Below are positions 9,398 to 18,339 of a stretch of 64,000 nt of DNA, piece by piece. The notes beneath the pieces are model-generated. The model saw nothing but the letters and a program-made list of their open reading frames with translations, had not been told where the DNA came from and ran no database searches. This DNA comes from Arthrobacter roseus (lineage in GTDB: Bacteria; Actinomycetota; Actinomycetes; Actinomycetales; Micrococcaceae): positions 1,240,001-1,304,000 of the forward strand of contig NZ_JAFBCU010000001.1 in the NCBI RefSeq assembly GCF_016907875.1, given 5' to 3'. Position 1 is the first letter of the stretch, and every line of letters starts with the position of its first letter. The position numbers were made by a program, and so were the translations under genes.

Positions 9398-10681
9398 ATG
9401 AAGAATATCCTTCTGCGAAGGAGAGCCCGTCAGGCAAAAGCCAGTCCGCTGCGGATTGCCATGGTGGGCACCCGAGGGGTGCCCGCGCAGTATGGCGGAT
9501 TCGAAACCGCCGTGGAGGAGATCGGGCAGCGCCTTGTCTCTCAAGGGGCAGAGGTCACCGTCTACTGCCGCAACGCTTCGGGGCAACGAAGCCGTGAATA
9601 TCTGGGCATGACGTTGGTGCACCTGCCTGCTCTTCGCTTCAAAGCAGCTGAAACGCTGAGTCACACAGCGCTCTCGGTTCTGCATCTGCTTGTCGGACGC
9701 CGCTATGACGCAATTTTCATGTTCAATGCGGCGAATGCTCCTTTCATCCCGCTGTGCCGGCTTCGGCGTACCCCGGTGGCTGTGCACGTCGACGGGTTGG
9801 AATGGCGCCGGACTAAATGGGGCGGAAAGGGACGCAAGTACTACCGGAAGGCCGAGGAACTAGCGGTGCGTTGGGCTGACTCCCTGATAGCCGACGCCAC
9901 TGGAATCGCCGACTACTACTCGAGCGAATTCGGAGCGGGCACAACACTGCTCACGTACGGGGCGCCAGTACTGCCCCCGCAGTCCTCGCACAAGCTCCAG
10001 GAACACGGGCTGGAAGCCGATAGCTTCCACTTGGTCGTGGCCCGATTCGAACCAGAGAATCACGTTGACGTGATTCTCGAAGGATACATTCGCAGCGAAG
10101 CCACGCTGCCCCTGGTCGTCGTGGGGTCAGCGCCCTACGCCGAGGAACACAGCGCCCGTATCAGGGCGCTAGCGGAACAGGATTCGCGTGTGCGGCTCCT
10201 GGGTGGTGTATGGGATCAAGAGCTGCTCAACCAGCTTTACGGCCATGCACGTACGTACCTTCACGGCCATTCAGTTGGGGGAACCAATCCCTCGCTGCTG
10301 AGGGCCATGGGTGCCGGGACTGCCGTTATTGCCTATGACGTGGTGTTCAACCGGGAAGTTTTGGGCAAGGGCTCCGGAGCGTACTTCCGGGATGCGGCAA
10401 CGGTTGTTGGGCCGCTCGAAGCGTTGGACGCCGACCCGCAGCTGGCCGCCGATCGCGGACTGAAGCTGCAGGAACGGGCGCGTGAGACGTACCGCTGGGA
10501 CGAGGTCGCCGCAGGCTACCTCCAGCTGGCCAAATCATTGGTCAGTGGCACCTCCACTCGAAACCCGTCCGCGCGCAGGCGCCCAGAATCCGCATGGTCA
10601 GCGGAACCAGTCATCGAACCGTCACCGGTTGCCGTCCCCGTAAAGGGTCGGCAGCTGGCAGGAAATCAACGAAAGGAATAA
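9398..10681 (+). CDS. GT4 glycosyltransferase with DUF1972 N-terminus (rhamnosyltransferase-like)
   Basis: The 427-residue protein begins its fold with MVGTRGVPAQYGGFETAVEE, the signature of DUF1972 glycosyltransferases such as Cps2T beta-1,4-rhamnosyltransferase. The C-terminal GT-B half has GGTNPSLLRAMGAGTAV, the usual nucleotide-sugar binding stretch. It should act at the inner face of the membrane, adding a sugar, perhaps rhamnose, to the lipid-linked unit. rmlA further downstream fits a dTDP-sugar donor. I chose the ATG at 9398 because AGGGGA stands 8 bases upstream; an ATG at 9380 overlaps the PKD gene stop as ATGA and is the alternative. Confidence 0.85.
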   Translation: MKNILLRRRARQAKASPLRIAMVGTRGVPAQYGGFETAVEEIGQRLVSQGAEVTVYCRNASGQRSREYLGMTLVHLPALRFKAAETLSHTALSVLHLLVGRRYDAIFMFNAANAPFIPLCRLRRTPVAVHVDGLEWRRTKWGGKGRKYYRKAEELAVRWADSLIADATGIADYYSSEFGAGTTLLTYGAPVLPPQSSHKLQEHGLEADSFHLVVARFEPENHVDVILEGYIRSEATLPLVVVGSAPYAEEHSARIRALAEQDSRVRLLGGVWDQELLNQLYGHARTYLHGHSVGGTNPSLLRAMGAGTAVIAYDVVFNREVLGKGSGAYFRDAATVVGPLEALDADPQLAADRGLKLQERARETYRWDEVAAGYLQLAKSLVSGTSTRNPSARRRPESAWSAEPVIEPSPVAVPVKGRQLAGNQRKE

Positions 10682-10683
10682 CC

Positions 10684-11427
10684 ATGTCCACGAGAGCTGG
10701 GGCTCCGCCAATGTACCGACAGGCACTACTGGATCTTGGCGGTTCGCAAAAGACTTCCAAGGGCGCGCCTGCATACTCACGGTACGTTAATCGAAGGCTG
10801 GGCCGGTATCTTGCCGCAGCGGCCTACGCCCGCGGGATGACACCAAACCAGGTGACGTTCCTTAGTGCGGTGTGTACGTTCTCAGCGATCCTCCTACTCG
10901 CGCTGCACACCCCTGAACTCTGGACGGGCCTCGTCATCGCGGTGTTGTTGGCCCTCGGCTACGCTTTGGATTCAGCGGACGGACAACTCGCCCGGCTCAC
11001 CGGGACTGGATCTCCGGCTGGTGAGTGGCTGGACCACGTGGTGGACGCCGTGAAAATCGCCACGCTCCATGTGGCTGTGCTGCTGTGCTGGTGGCAGCAC
11101 TACGACGTCGGGGACCTGTGGCTACTGGTTCCGCTGCTCTTTCAGTCCGTGGTCACAGTCCAATTCTTCGCCATGATTCTCACCGATCAGCTGCGGCGTG
11201 GCCGACGGCGCGATCATGGGACGCTGCTGCAGGGCGACGGAAATTCATCGCCCCTCTACGCGCTCACAGTGCTCCCGACGGACTTTGGCCTCATGTGCCT
11301 ACTATTTGTGTTGCTCTGGCTTCCGCCAGCCTTCATCACCGTCTACACATTGCTTGCTCTCGCGAACACGGCATTCCTGGTTCTGGCGCTTGGCAAGTGG
11401 TACAGGGAGGTGCGGGCATGGAACTAA
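10684..11427 (+). CDS. CDP-alcohol phosphotransferase family membrane protein
   Basis: The protein has 247 residues and about six membrane helices. The catalytic signature of the family is complete: DSADGQLARLTG followed by GEWLDHVVD, matching DxxDGxxARx(8)GxxxDxxxD with all acidic residues. The enzyme transfers a phospho-alcohol from a CDP-activated donor to an acceptor alcohol. It lies inside the EPS operon, with a glycerol-3-phosphate-type cytidylyltransferase at 16694, so it may add a phosphodiester-linked alcohol to the polymer or its lipid anchor. A housekeeping phospholipid role is less likely from context. The start has AAAGGA 8 bases upstream. Confidence 0.88.
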   Translation: MSTRAGAPPMYRQALLDLGGSQKTSKGAPAYSRYVNRRLGRYLAAAAYARGMTPNQVTFLSAVCTFSAILLLALHTPELWTGLVIAVLLALGYALDSADGQLARLTGTGSPAGEWLDHVVDAVKIATLHVAVLLCWWQHYDVGDLWLLVPLLFQSVVTVQFFAMILTDQLRRGRRRDHGTLLQGDGNSSPLYALTVLPTDFGLMCLLFVLLWLPPAFITVYTLLALANTAFLVLALGKWYREVRAWN

Positions 11428-12758
11428 CTGACTACCTTCAGGCCTTCCGCAGGCACTGGCTCCTGATTGCTTTCATCATTTTTCTCGCCGTGGATGCAGC
11501 TGCGCTGGTGAATTGGAAGATGCCTAAAATCTACGAAGCCAACGCCATGGTTTTCATCACGGCGGATTCGCGCACCAGCTCATCCTACGAGAACTCGCAG
11601 TTCAGCATGCAGCGGGTGAAGTCTTACCCTGACCTCGTCTATAGTCCTGAAGTTCTGAATCCGGTGGAAGCCAACCGTGAGTTGAACATGTCGCAGAGCG
11701 AGATCCGGGCAAGCGTCAGTGCCACCAACCCCACGGAAACCGTTTATGTCAAGGTGACAGCAGACGCCAACGACGCCGACAAAGCAGCGCTGCTTGCCAA
11801 TCTTGTCGCCAGCAGCCTGGTTAACCACATCAAGGATGTAGAGTCCTCGGGCTCGTCGCAGACCACCGCGGTACTGCCCGTGGTCGCTGTCCCCGCGGTT
11901 GCCTCCAGCTGGGCTAAATCTCCGAACATCGCTGTCAATCTGGCGCTCGGTGCTCTGGCTGGATTGTCCGTAGGCATGCTAGTGGCACTTGCACGTTCGC
12001 GGTATAGCAGGCGAATTTGCTCACCCTCAGATGTAGAGAGTGCCACTGGGCTACCGGTTCTGGCACAAATAGCTGAAGAGCCGGTTAATCGCAGAGTTAC
12101 TAAACATCAAGACACCAACGAACTGGCCTATCGGGAGCTGTGGACTTCCGTCCTCTTGCGGACATCGGGTCAGCTGCCGCGGGTGATGCTGCTGACCTCG
12201 GCGGGAGACAGTCCTTCGGACGGGAGCGGCCCGGTGCTGCGCGGTGCGTCACGGTTCCTTGCCTCGACTGGACGCAGTGTATGCGCTTTGGATCTGGATT
12301 CGACCGGAGAGCCAGCCTTTCCCGGACATGTTGACCACTTGGGCTTCACTGAAGTTCTTGCCGAGAAGGCGGCACTACCCGAGGCCTCCTACAAGGTCGA
12401 CGACGGACCGTTGACCGTGGTCCCCAGGGGAATCCACACCATCAGCCCAGGAGACACCCACATCACACGACGGGCCGGCACCGTCGTCAAAGAAATTGCC
12501 GACAACTTTGAAATCGTTATCACTCACGCTGGCTACTACCCGAACCCCATCGGCATGGCGCTGGTGGCCCCAGTGGCCGACGGCGTATTGATTCTTGCCA
12601 GTTACGGGGTCACAACATCCACCCAACTGGGCCGGGCATCCCTGGAGCTCAAAGCCCTCGGGGTAACTCCCCTTGGCGTCGTCCTCATCGACGTGCCCCT
12701 GCGGCAGCGGACCTACGGAATGCCGCCGGTCGGACAGCACAAGCAGGCGGCGCACTAA
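11418..12758 (+). CDS. Wzz-like chain-length protein with a degenerate BY-kinase domain
   Basis: The 446-residue protein has a Wzz-type N-terminus (ELTDYLQAFRRHWLLIAF, first membrane helix at about 14-32), an extracytoplasmic stretch and a second helix at about 172-195. The cytoplasmic half aligns with bacterial tyrosine-kinase domains by order of elements: LLTSAGDSPSDGSG where the Walker A loop should be, VCALDLDSTGEP at the A' position, and FEIVITHAG at Walker B. The Walker A lysine and the Walker B aspartate are absent, so ATP hydrolysis and autophosphorylation are unlikely. GGGAGG stands 8 bases before the ATG, which lies inside the preceding gene. It probably controls polymer length or export. 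Confidence 0.82.
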   Translation: MELTDYLQAFRRHWLLIAFIIFLAVDAAALVNWKMPKIYEANAMVFITADSRTSSSYENSQFSMQRVKSYPDLVYSPEVLNPVEANRELNMSQSEIRASVSATNPTETVYVKVTADANDADKAALLANLVASSLVNHIKDVESSGSSQTTAVLPVVAVPAVASSWAKSPNIAVNLALGALAGLSVGMLVALARSRYSRRICSPSDVESATGLPVLAQIAEEPVNRRVTKHQDTNELAYRELWTSVLLRTSGQLPRVMLLTSAGDSPSDGSGPVLRGASRFLASTGRSVCALDLDSTGEPAFPGHVDHLGFTEVLAEKAALPEASYKVDDGPLTVVPRGIHTISPGDTHITRRAGTVVKEIADNFEIVITHAGYYPNPIGMALVAPVADGVLILASYGVTTSTQLGRASLELKALGVTPLGVVLIDVPLRQRTYGMPPVGQHKQAAH

Positions 12759-14038
12759 TGAGTACGGGGGAAAGTAGAACACCGGCGAGGCTGTACGTGG
12801 TGTGGCTGCTCATTGTCGCGAGTCTTGTTTCGTGGCGACAGGGCGTCTTCTACGATGGCGGTGCTGATCTTGTGGTGATCGCGAAAGCGGCATGCCAGAT
12901 GACTGCCCTGTACCTTGCGGTTCGAGCACTGCTGCGAAGCCCGGTACGCCAGCCCATGGGCGGTGCTGTCCTGTTGCTTATCGGTGCGATCATCGCCATC
13001 TCCTGCGTCGGAGCCCTAGCGGCCGGAGACACCGGAGCCTCCTGGGTGCTTTCCGTCCGCGTAGTGCTGCTGACCCTGACAACAGCAGCACTCATTCGGA
13101 CCTATCCGGCGGACCTGGTCATCCGGGCGCTGCTCACCATCATGGGCGGCATTGGGCTCCTTTCCGCGACAAGCGGGATCGGAGAGTGGGCTGCAGGAGG
13201 CAGATTGGCCGGCGTCGTGCCTCCGTTGAGTCCCAATGCAATTGCCATGCTTTGTGCACTGCCAGCACTGGCGTGCCTGCATTCGATCCTGCTCGGACGG
13301 ATGCGTTTACGGACCACTGTGGCGTTCGCTCTGCTGACACTAATTTTACTGGCCACAGGCTCCAGAACGGCTTTAGCGGCAACGTTGGTGGCTTCCCTTA
13401 TGGTGTTCCTGCATATGCGGCGATTGAAAGTATCCGTGGCGGTATGGCTCATCACTCTGGCTCCGGTGCTGTTCGCGGTCCTCATGTTCAGCAACGTGGT
13501 GCAGGATCTAGCCATCCGGCAGGACGGCGCGTCCATCAGCACCCTGAACTCACGCACCATCGCCTGGTCTGCCGTACTGAACACACCTGGAGACACCTGG
13601 CAGTGGTGGATCGGTGCCGGTCTCGCCGTCAAAACGGTGGCAGTGAAAGGTCAGTACTGGGAGGAACAGGTTCTCGATTCGAGCTGGATTTCCATGCTTG
13701 CGCAATCTGGCGCACTTGGAGCCTCGCTGCTTGTCCTGCTGTGCCTGTTGGTGGTCCTGCGCAGCCTCGGGGCTCGAGACTTACGATCACTGACGACACC
13801 AATTCTGGTGTTCGTGTTGGCCCGCAGCGTCCTTGAGAACGGACTGATCGGCGACAACGTGATGTTCGTCGTGTTCCTCACGGTTGCCCTCGCCGTCGAA
13901 CGCCCGCCGGCGGCCAGATACGGTTTAGGGACTCATGAAGACAGCCAACTGGCGGCGCACTCTGAACCGGCCGCTTCCGGCCGTCTCGGCCCGTGGGCCG
14001 AGACGGATATGTCCTACCGGGAGAAGGCCCCGAGATGA
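12758..14038 (+). CDS. O-antigen ligase/polymerase-like membrane protein (Wzy type)
   Basis: The 426-residue protein has ten or more membrane helices and a larger periplasmic loop around residues 245-300 (SRTIAWSAVLNTPGDTWQWW), the layout of Wzy/WaaL proteins. It should polymerise or ligate repeat units at the outer face of the membrane. The start overlaps the preceding stop as TAATG. The last 35 or so residues form a polar tail whose codons contain the hairpin at 13981-14006, and the 3' end overlaps the convergent beta-helix gene by 25 bases. Confidence 0.8.
   Translation: MSTGESRTPARLYVVWLLIVASLVSWRQGVFYDGGADLVVIAKAACQMTALYLAVRALLRSPVRQPMGGAVLLLIGAIIAISCVGALAAGDTGASWVLSVRVVLLTLTTAALIRTYPADLVIRALLTIMGGIGLLSATSGIGEWAAGGRLAGVVPPLSPNAIAMLCALPALACLHSILLGRMRLRTTVAFALLTLILLATGSRTALAATLVASLMVFLHMRRLKVSVAVWLITLAPVLFAVLMFSNVVQDLAIRQDGASISTLNSRTIAWSAVLNTPGDTWQWWIGAGLAVKTVAVKGQYWEEQVLDSSWISMLAQSGALGASLLVLLCLLVVLRSLGARDLRSLTTPILVFVLARSVLENGLIGDNVMFVVFLTVALAVERPPAARYGLGTHEDSQLAAHSEPAASGRLGPWAETDMSYREKAPR
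13981..14006. terminator. Perfect 12-base hairpin between convergent EPS genes
   Basis: Two 12-base arms (CCGTCTCGGCCC and GGGCCGAGACGG) surround a 2-base centre. The hairpin lies inside the last codons of the Wzy-like gene and 8 bases beyond the stop of the convergent beta-helix gene. Its placement fits a bidirectional transcription block, but there is no T-run on either side, so termination would need a factor or the hairpin may instead stabilise the 3' ends. Confidence 0.6.
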
Positions 14039-16566
14039 CGTACACCGGATGTCAAAGCGGCCAGGTGCGCGAGCGACGCGGGCAGTGGCACTGCGACGGA
14101 CGCGGCTTTGGAGCGCACAGCCGTCGATGGGGTGTATCCGGGGCCGACCGGACTCTGTCCGGTCATTTCCAGAAAACTTCCGCCCTGGCCTGTGGCTCGC
14201 CTGAATTCGGCGGCCGTGGTGTAAACGGACGGGTTGCCTGCTCCGTTGGACCAGACCACGCTCCATCTCGGAGCCGAGTTGGATGCCCGGTGATAGACGT
14301 TGCCCTGGGCAGTGACATTCATTTGTTCGGCGGAGAACTCGTGCGAGTAATCCTCCACGCACAGCAGGCAGTTCGCGGATGCCTTGGCATCGGCCATGAT
14401 GTTGTTTCGTACTGTGGCGGGACCATTGAGCCAGGTCATGGTTGGATCGGGGAACGCCTGACGCGGGTCGTGGCCGGGCGTGCTGCGGTTCGCTGCTCGT
14501 CGGTCATCCTGAACAATATTGAGGGCGCGACCGTTGGCGGCGAACGTGTTGTTCCATACCTGCACGTCACTGGTGTTGTTGATCTTGGCTCCGTGGCCAG
14601 CGTTGCCGGCAATAACGTTATTGATGAGCACCGCCTTTGCGGAGATCTCCACAGAGACACCGTGGCTGCTGTTCTCCAACATGTTGTTCCCGCTGATCTG
14701 CATGTTGTAGACGGACTCGTCGAACCAGAGGCCGGTGCCGTCGTTTTTGACGAACTCGCTTCCGCTGATATTCACTCCGCGGGTTCGGGCCACTTTCAGC
14801 CCTCCCGCCACAGGGGAAGAATTGAAGTGTTCGCGGTTGTTTTCGGTGGCACTGAGCCCTCGGACTTTCAGGTTGTCGGCATAAGTGGCGGTAGCACCGA
14901 GCATCCCGTTGCGTGCCACAGTCACGTTTGTCACCGTGTTATTCGCGGCTCCAACGGCAAAACCAGTGGTCGCGTTGTCCGTGATGACAAGGTTCTCCAG
15001 CGTGATGCCGGACTGCTCTGCGGTCAGAGTTCCCATGTGGGGGACCGACGGAGCATAGCGGCGAATCCCGATCCCGCGGACCGTGGTGCCTGCCGATCGG
15101 ATGCTCATGGCTTTCTCCAGAGTGCTGGCACTTACCGTCTTTCCTGCCGGGTTGCTACCCAGATACAGTCGGTCGGAGGCATTGTCGACGAAGAATGTTC
15201 CAGAGGCGACTTTGTCCCGGGCAGAGACCTGCCGCTGGGCAGCCCCGTCGATCCACACCTGGTCAGGGTGGGCAGCCATTGGATACTTCGGGTTGACAAA
15301 CGTCCAGCCATTTTCGTGCCCATCGCCGGCGCCCCACGTGTAGGTGGGGCTCGGATCGAACTCATGTTTCCAGCCATTGACAACAAACGCCGAGCCGGTT
15401 CTGGTGAATCCATCGACCACGCTGCTGCCGTCCAGCCAGACCGCCTCGCGAGGGTAGGGCTGAATGGTCAGGCGCTTCCCGTCAGGAATTGTGACCTTCT
15501 CGTGGTAAGTCCCAGCGCGAAGGACGATCGTTTGTCCGGATGTTGCAGCACTGACTGCGTGGGCCAAGGAACGGTACGGCGAGGCAGCCGAGCCCTTGCC
15601 TGCGTCGCTCCCCTTGGGAGAAACCACGACGGCACCGGACGGTACTGCGTACGCGGTGGAACCGACTGGCGCCGATCCTGCCTTCAACTCCCTCGGTGCG
15701 GGGGCCGGTGTTGGTTTGGGCGCCGGGACCGGTTGAACCACGGTCTTCGGTTTGTACGTGCGTACGTCGAGATTGTCGTAGGCCACGGTGGCAGCCTGAC
15801 TACCGGAGGACACATAGGTGCTGATTCGGGTAGTTCCGGGTTTAGTCACGCGTTGCCGCGAGCTATCGCGGGCAGTGACTTGCCAATCGGGCTTCGTGGT
15901 TCCGGTCACCCAAGCGCGGGCTTTGAGCCCCACACTCGACGTACCAAATGCTTCGAACTCCACCGAAACGTTTTGACCAGCACGGACGCGAAGAGGCAGC
16001 AACGTATCCGCGAGCACTGTATCGGTTCCTCCGGATACACGGGTGACGAGCAGACCGAGTTTGCCTCCGGGCATGAAACGCAACCGGCTCTGATAGTACG
16101 CATTGCCATGAGTGCGCAGCTGCAGCGAGGAGTAGATACCTCCACCCGAGGTCGGAATGTTTTTTGTCCTGGTACTCACACTGGCCCGCACATCGACTGC
16201 TGGTGCGGTGGATGCCGAAATGGTGCGCGAGGTTCCGGGCTTGAAGATCTCCACGATGCCGGTACCCGATGCCACGGAAAGCGCGGGATTCCAGCTGGAG
16301 GTATAGCGGACTCCGTTGGGGGCCTTTCCCCAACCGGAGCGGACGTTTCGGGTCATCGGGTCACGGAGCAGGACACCGGACTCGGTCCATGTGGTTCGTG
16401 TACTGGCCGTTTCAGCGTCCTGAACGGTCGAGGCAGGTTCCGCCGGCGGCTGCGAGTAGGCCGGAGGAGCGGCTCCCAGAATGAGGGCCCCCACAACAGA
16501 GGCAATCGGGAGGAACCGGCGCAGAGGCGGCAGTCGGTGGGACACGGGGGCAGTCAATGGACGCAT
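14014..16566 (-). CDS. Secreted right-handed beta-helix protein with an N-terminal jelly-roll module
   Basis: The 850-residue protein has a Sec signal (about 1-40, hydrophobic IASVVGALILGA, cleavage near AYSQ). A jelly-roll module at about 55-265 is homologous to the C-terminus of the PKD protein at 3927-9383. A Pro/Lys linker (VPAPKPTPAPAP) follows, then a parallel beta-helix from about 300 to the end, starting with VVSPKGSDAGKGSAASPYRS and rich in VxNxxIxxN coils, as in pectate-lyase-like and alginate-epimerase-like folds. It may cleave, modify or bind the locus polysaccharide; catalytic residues cannot be assigned by eye. It is the only minus-strand gene of the EPS locus. Confidence 0.83.
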   Translation of the reverse strand: MRPLTAPVSHRLPPLRRFLPIASVVGALILGAAPPAYSQPPAEPASTVQDAETASTRTTWTESGVLLRDPMTRNVRSGWGKAPNGVRYTSSWNPALSVASGTGIVEIFKPGTSRTISASTAPAVDVRASVSTRTKNIPTSGGGIYSSLQLRTHGNAYYQSRLRFMPGGKLGLLVTRVSGGTDTVLADTLLPLRVRAGQNVSVEFEAFGTSSVGLKARAWVTGTTKPDWQVTARDSSRQRVTKPGTTRISTYVSSGSQAATVAYDNLDVRTYKPKTVVQPVPAPKPTPAPAPRELKAGSAPVGSTAYAVPSGAVVVSPKGSDAGKGSAASPYRSLAHAVSAATSGQTIVLRAGTYHEKVTIPDGKRLTIQPYPREAVWLDGSSVVDGFTRTGSAFVVNGWKHEFDPSPTYTWGAGDGHENGWTFVNPKYPMAAHPDQVWIDGAAQRQVSARDKVASGTFFVDNASDRLYLGSNPAGKTVSASTLEKAMSIRSAGTTVRGIGIRRYAPSVPHMGTLTAEQSGITLENLVITDNATTGFAVGAANNTVTNVTVARNGMLGATATYADNLKVRGLSATENNREHFNSSPVAGGLKVARTRGVNISGSEFVKNDGTGLWFDESVYNMQISGNNMLENSSHGVSVEISAKAVLINNVIAGNAGHGAKINNTSDVQVWNNTFAANGRALNIVQDDRRAANRSTPGHDPRQAFPDPTMTWLNGPATVRNNIMADAKASANCLLCVEDYSHEFSAEQMNVTAQGNVYHRASNSAPRWSVVWSNGAGNPSVYTTAAEFRRATGQGGSFLEMTGQSPVGPGYTPSTAVRSKAASVAVPLPASLAHLAALTSGVRHLGAFSR

Positions 16567-16693
16567 GGGATGGCTCTCAAAACACGGTTGCCGTCAACAG
16601 ACAGCAATCACTGGGGCGGATTCAGTTGAGACCGCGCATAAGTAAATCACACCACACTTTTGTTTCAAAATCGTTATCAACGGAGGAAATTCA

Positions 16694-17158
16694 ATGTCCG
16701 CGCATCGTGTAGGTTACGCCGCAGGCGCATTTGACCTGTTCCACATTGGCCACCTGAACGTCCTGCGACAGGCCAAAAGCCGCTGTGATTATCTCATTGC
16801 AGGGGTAGTCTCTGACGAACTATGCGCCCAGACCAAGGGCACCAGGCCCATGATTCCGCTCGCCGAACGCCTTGAAATAGTCCGCAGCATCAACTGTGTG
16901 GACCAAGCCGTCGCCGAAGACGTGCCCGACAAGCTCCAGATGTGGGAACAGCTCCAATTCAACCTGTTCTTCAAGGGTGATGACTGGCGCGGAACCCCCA
17001 AAGGACTGGCTCTGGAGGAACGCTTCAGCGCTGTCGGCGTCGAAGTCATCTACTTCCCGTACACCATTCACACCTCGAGCACGGCGCTCCGCCAAGCACT
17101 CAGCATGATATCCGTCCGCCAGCCCTCAGTAGATGCTGTGGCAGGGGCCCAGCGATGA
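16694..17158 (+). CDS. Cytidylyltransferase-family protein (glycerol-3-phosphate cytidylyltransferase/TagD-like)
   Basis: The 154-residue protein matches the TagD size. It has GAFDLFHIGHLNVL with the HxGH nucleotide-binding motif, DYLIAGVVSDE, and the C-terminal FFKGDDWRGTP that corresponds to the MGDDWxG stretch of glycerol-3-phosphate cytidylyltransferases. The RTxGISTT signature is degenerate here (TIHTSSTALR). It should make a CDP-activated alcohol in the cytoplasm, likely feeding the CDP-alcohol phosphotransferase at 10684. The start has a strong GGAGGA 7 bases upstream, following a 127-base divergent gap that should carry its promoter. Substrates other than glycerol 3-phosphate are possible. 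Confidence 0.82.
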   Translation: MSAHRVGYAAGAFDLFHIGHLNVLRQAKSRCDYLIAGVVSDELCAQTKGTRPMIPLAERLEIVRSINCVDQAVAEDVPDKLQMWEQLQFNLFFKGDDWRGTPKGLALEERFSAVGVEVIYFPYTIHTSSTALRQALSMISVRQPSVDAVAGAQR

Positions 17159-18339
17159 GCATCCACACCATCCTCGTTGCCCACCCCTCAGCAGACCTCT
17201 ACGGTTCCGACCGGATGCTGCTCGAAAGCGTTGAAGGCCTTGTTGGAACGGGCGCACATGTGGTCGTGACCATGCCCGGAACAGGACCCCTCACCGCCGA
17301 ACTCGAAGCCCGCGGAGCCCAGGTCCGCATCTGCCCCAGCCCTGTGCTGCGCAAAAGTCACCTGACGCCCTCAGGCCTCATCGGTCTCATCGGCCAGAGC
17401 GCGACGGCCGCGGTGAAATCCCTGCGACTACTCGCTGCCCTGCAACCCGACGCCGTCTACGTCAACACCGTAACCATCCCCCTCTGGCCTGTCCTGGCCC
17501 GTCTGACCGGACGCCGCGTGGTCATCCATGTCCACGAATCCGAAGCCCAATCTCCACGCATCCTCCGCAGGGCGCTTAACCTGCCGCTCTTCGCCGCCCA
17601 CCGAATCCTTATCAACAGCCGCTACAGTTCGCGAACTCTCGTGGGTAGCTGGAAAAAACTTCACGGCAGGGACACCCTCATTTACAACGGCATACCCGGG
17701 CCAGCTATCCATACACCCCCGCGCGACACTGTGCGCGACGGCATCCGGCTGCTGTACGTGGGCAGGCTCTCCCACCGCAAGGGCGTGGCTGTAGCCATCG
17801 AGGCGCTCGCCGAACTCAAACAGCGCGGAGTCAGTGCTCAACTGGACATCGTCGGAGCCGTTTACCCCGGCAATGAAGAGTTCGAAATGGGGCTGAAGCA
17901 GGCCGTCCTGGACCACGGGCTTGAGCGCAACGTTACGTTCCACGGATTTCAGTCTCCAGTGTGGCCGTTCCTGGCAACCTCGGACATCGTTCTTATCCCT
18001 TCACGCTTTGACGAACCGTTTGGCAACACAGCCGTCGAGGGAATTCTCGCAGCACGGCCAGTCATTGTGAGCAACACCTCTGGCCTGCGGGAGGCCGCGG
18101 GTCCCTACGGTTGTACACGGTTCGTGCCGCCGTCGGACGTCCACGGACTGGCCGACGCCGTCCAGGAAGTGAGCGAGCAATGGTCCCGGTACAGCGCGCT
18201 CGCCGTCACCGACGCCGAAACGGCTGCCGTACGGCACGATCCGGCCGTCTACCGGCGCCGGATAGCCCGCGCGGTGCTGAGAAAACCGGACGAGGCGCTA
18301 CCGGCAACCTTGAGAAGTACCCGGAGCGCAGGATCATGA
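17155..18339 (+). CDS. GT4-family glycosyltransferase
   Basis: The 394-residue GT-B enzyme has an N-terminal acceptor-binding half (LVAHPSADLYGSDRMLLES) and a C-terminal donor half with LLYVGRLSHRKGVAVAIEAL and DEPFGNTAVEGILAARPVIV, the retaining GT4 E-x7-E region. It should extend the lipid-linked repeat unit. The start overlaps the cytidylyltransferase stop as ATGA, and its own stop overlaps the next start as ATGA, so the three are translationally coupled. Donor and acceptor cannot be told from sequence. Confidence 0.85.
   Translation: MSIHTILVAHPSADLYGSDRMLLESVEGLVGTGAHVVVTMPGTGPLTAELEARGAQVRICPSPVLRKSHLTPSGLIGLIGQSATAAVKSLRLLAALQPDAVYVNTVTIPLWPVLARLTGRRVVIHVHESEAQSPRILRRALNLPLFAAHRILINSRYSSRTLVGSWKKLHGRDTLIYNGIPGPAIHTPPRDTVRDGIRLLYVGRLSHRKGVAVAIEALAELKQRGVSAQLDIVGAVYPGNEEFEMGLKQAVLDHGLERNVTFHGFQSPVWPFLATSDIVLIPSRFDEPFGNTAVEGILAARPVIVSNTSGLREAAGPYGCTRFVPPSDVHGLADAVQEVSEQWSRYSALAVTDAETAAVRHDPAVYRRRIARAVLRKPDEALPATLRSTRSAGS

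Noticed and set aside
13993-16629. An 878-codon open frame antisense to the beta-helix gene
   Set aside because: It has no family motif, is rich in Gly, His, Arg and Ser in a way typical of the antisense frame of a high-GC gene, and the opposite strand has a signal peptide, domain order and sensible start.
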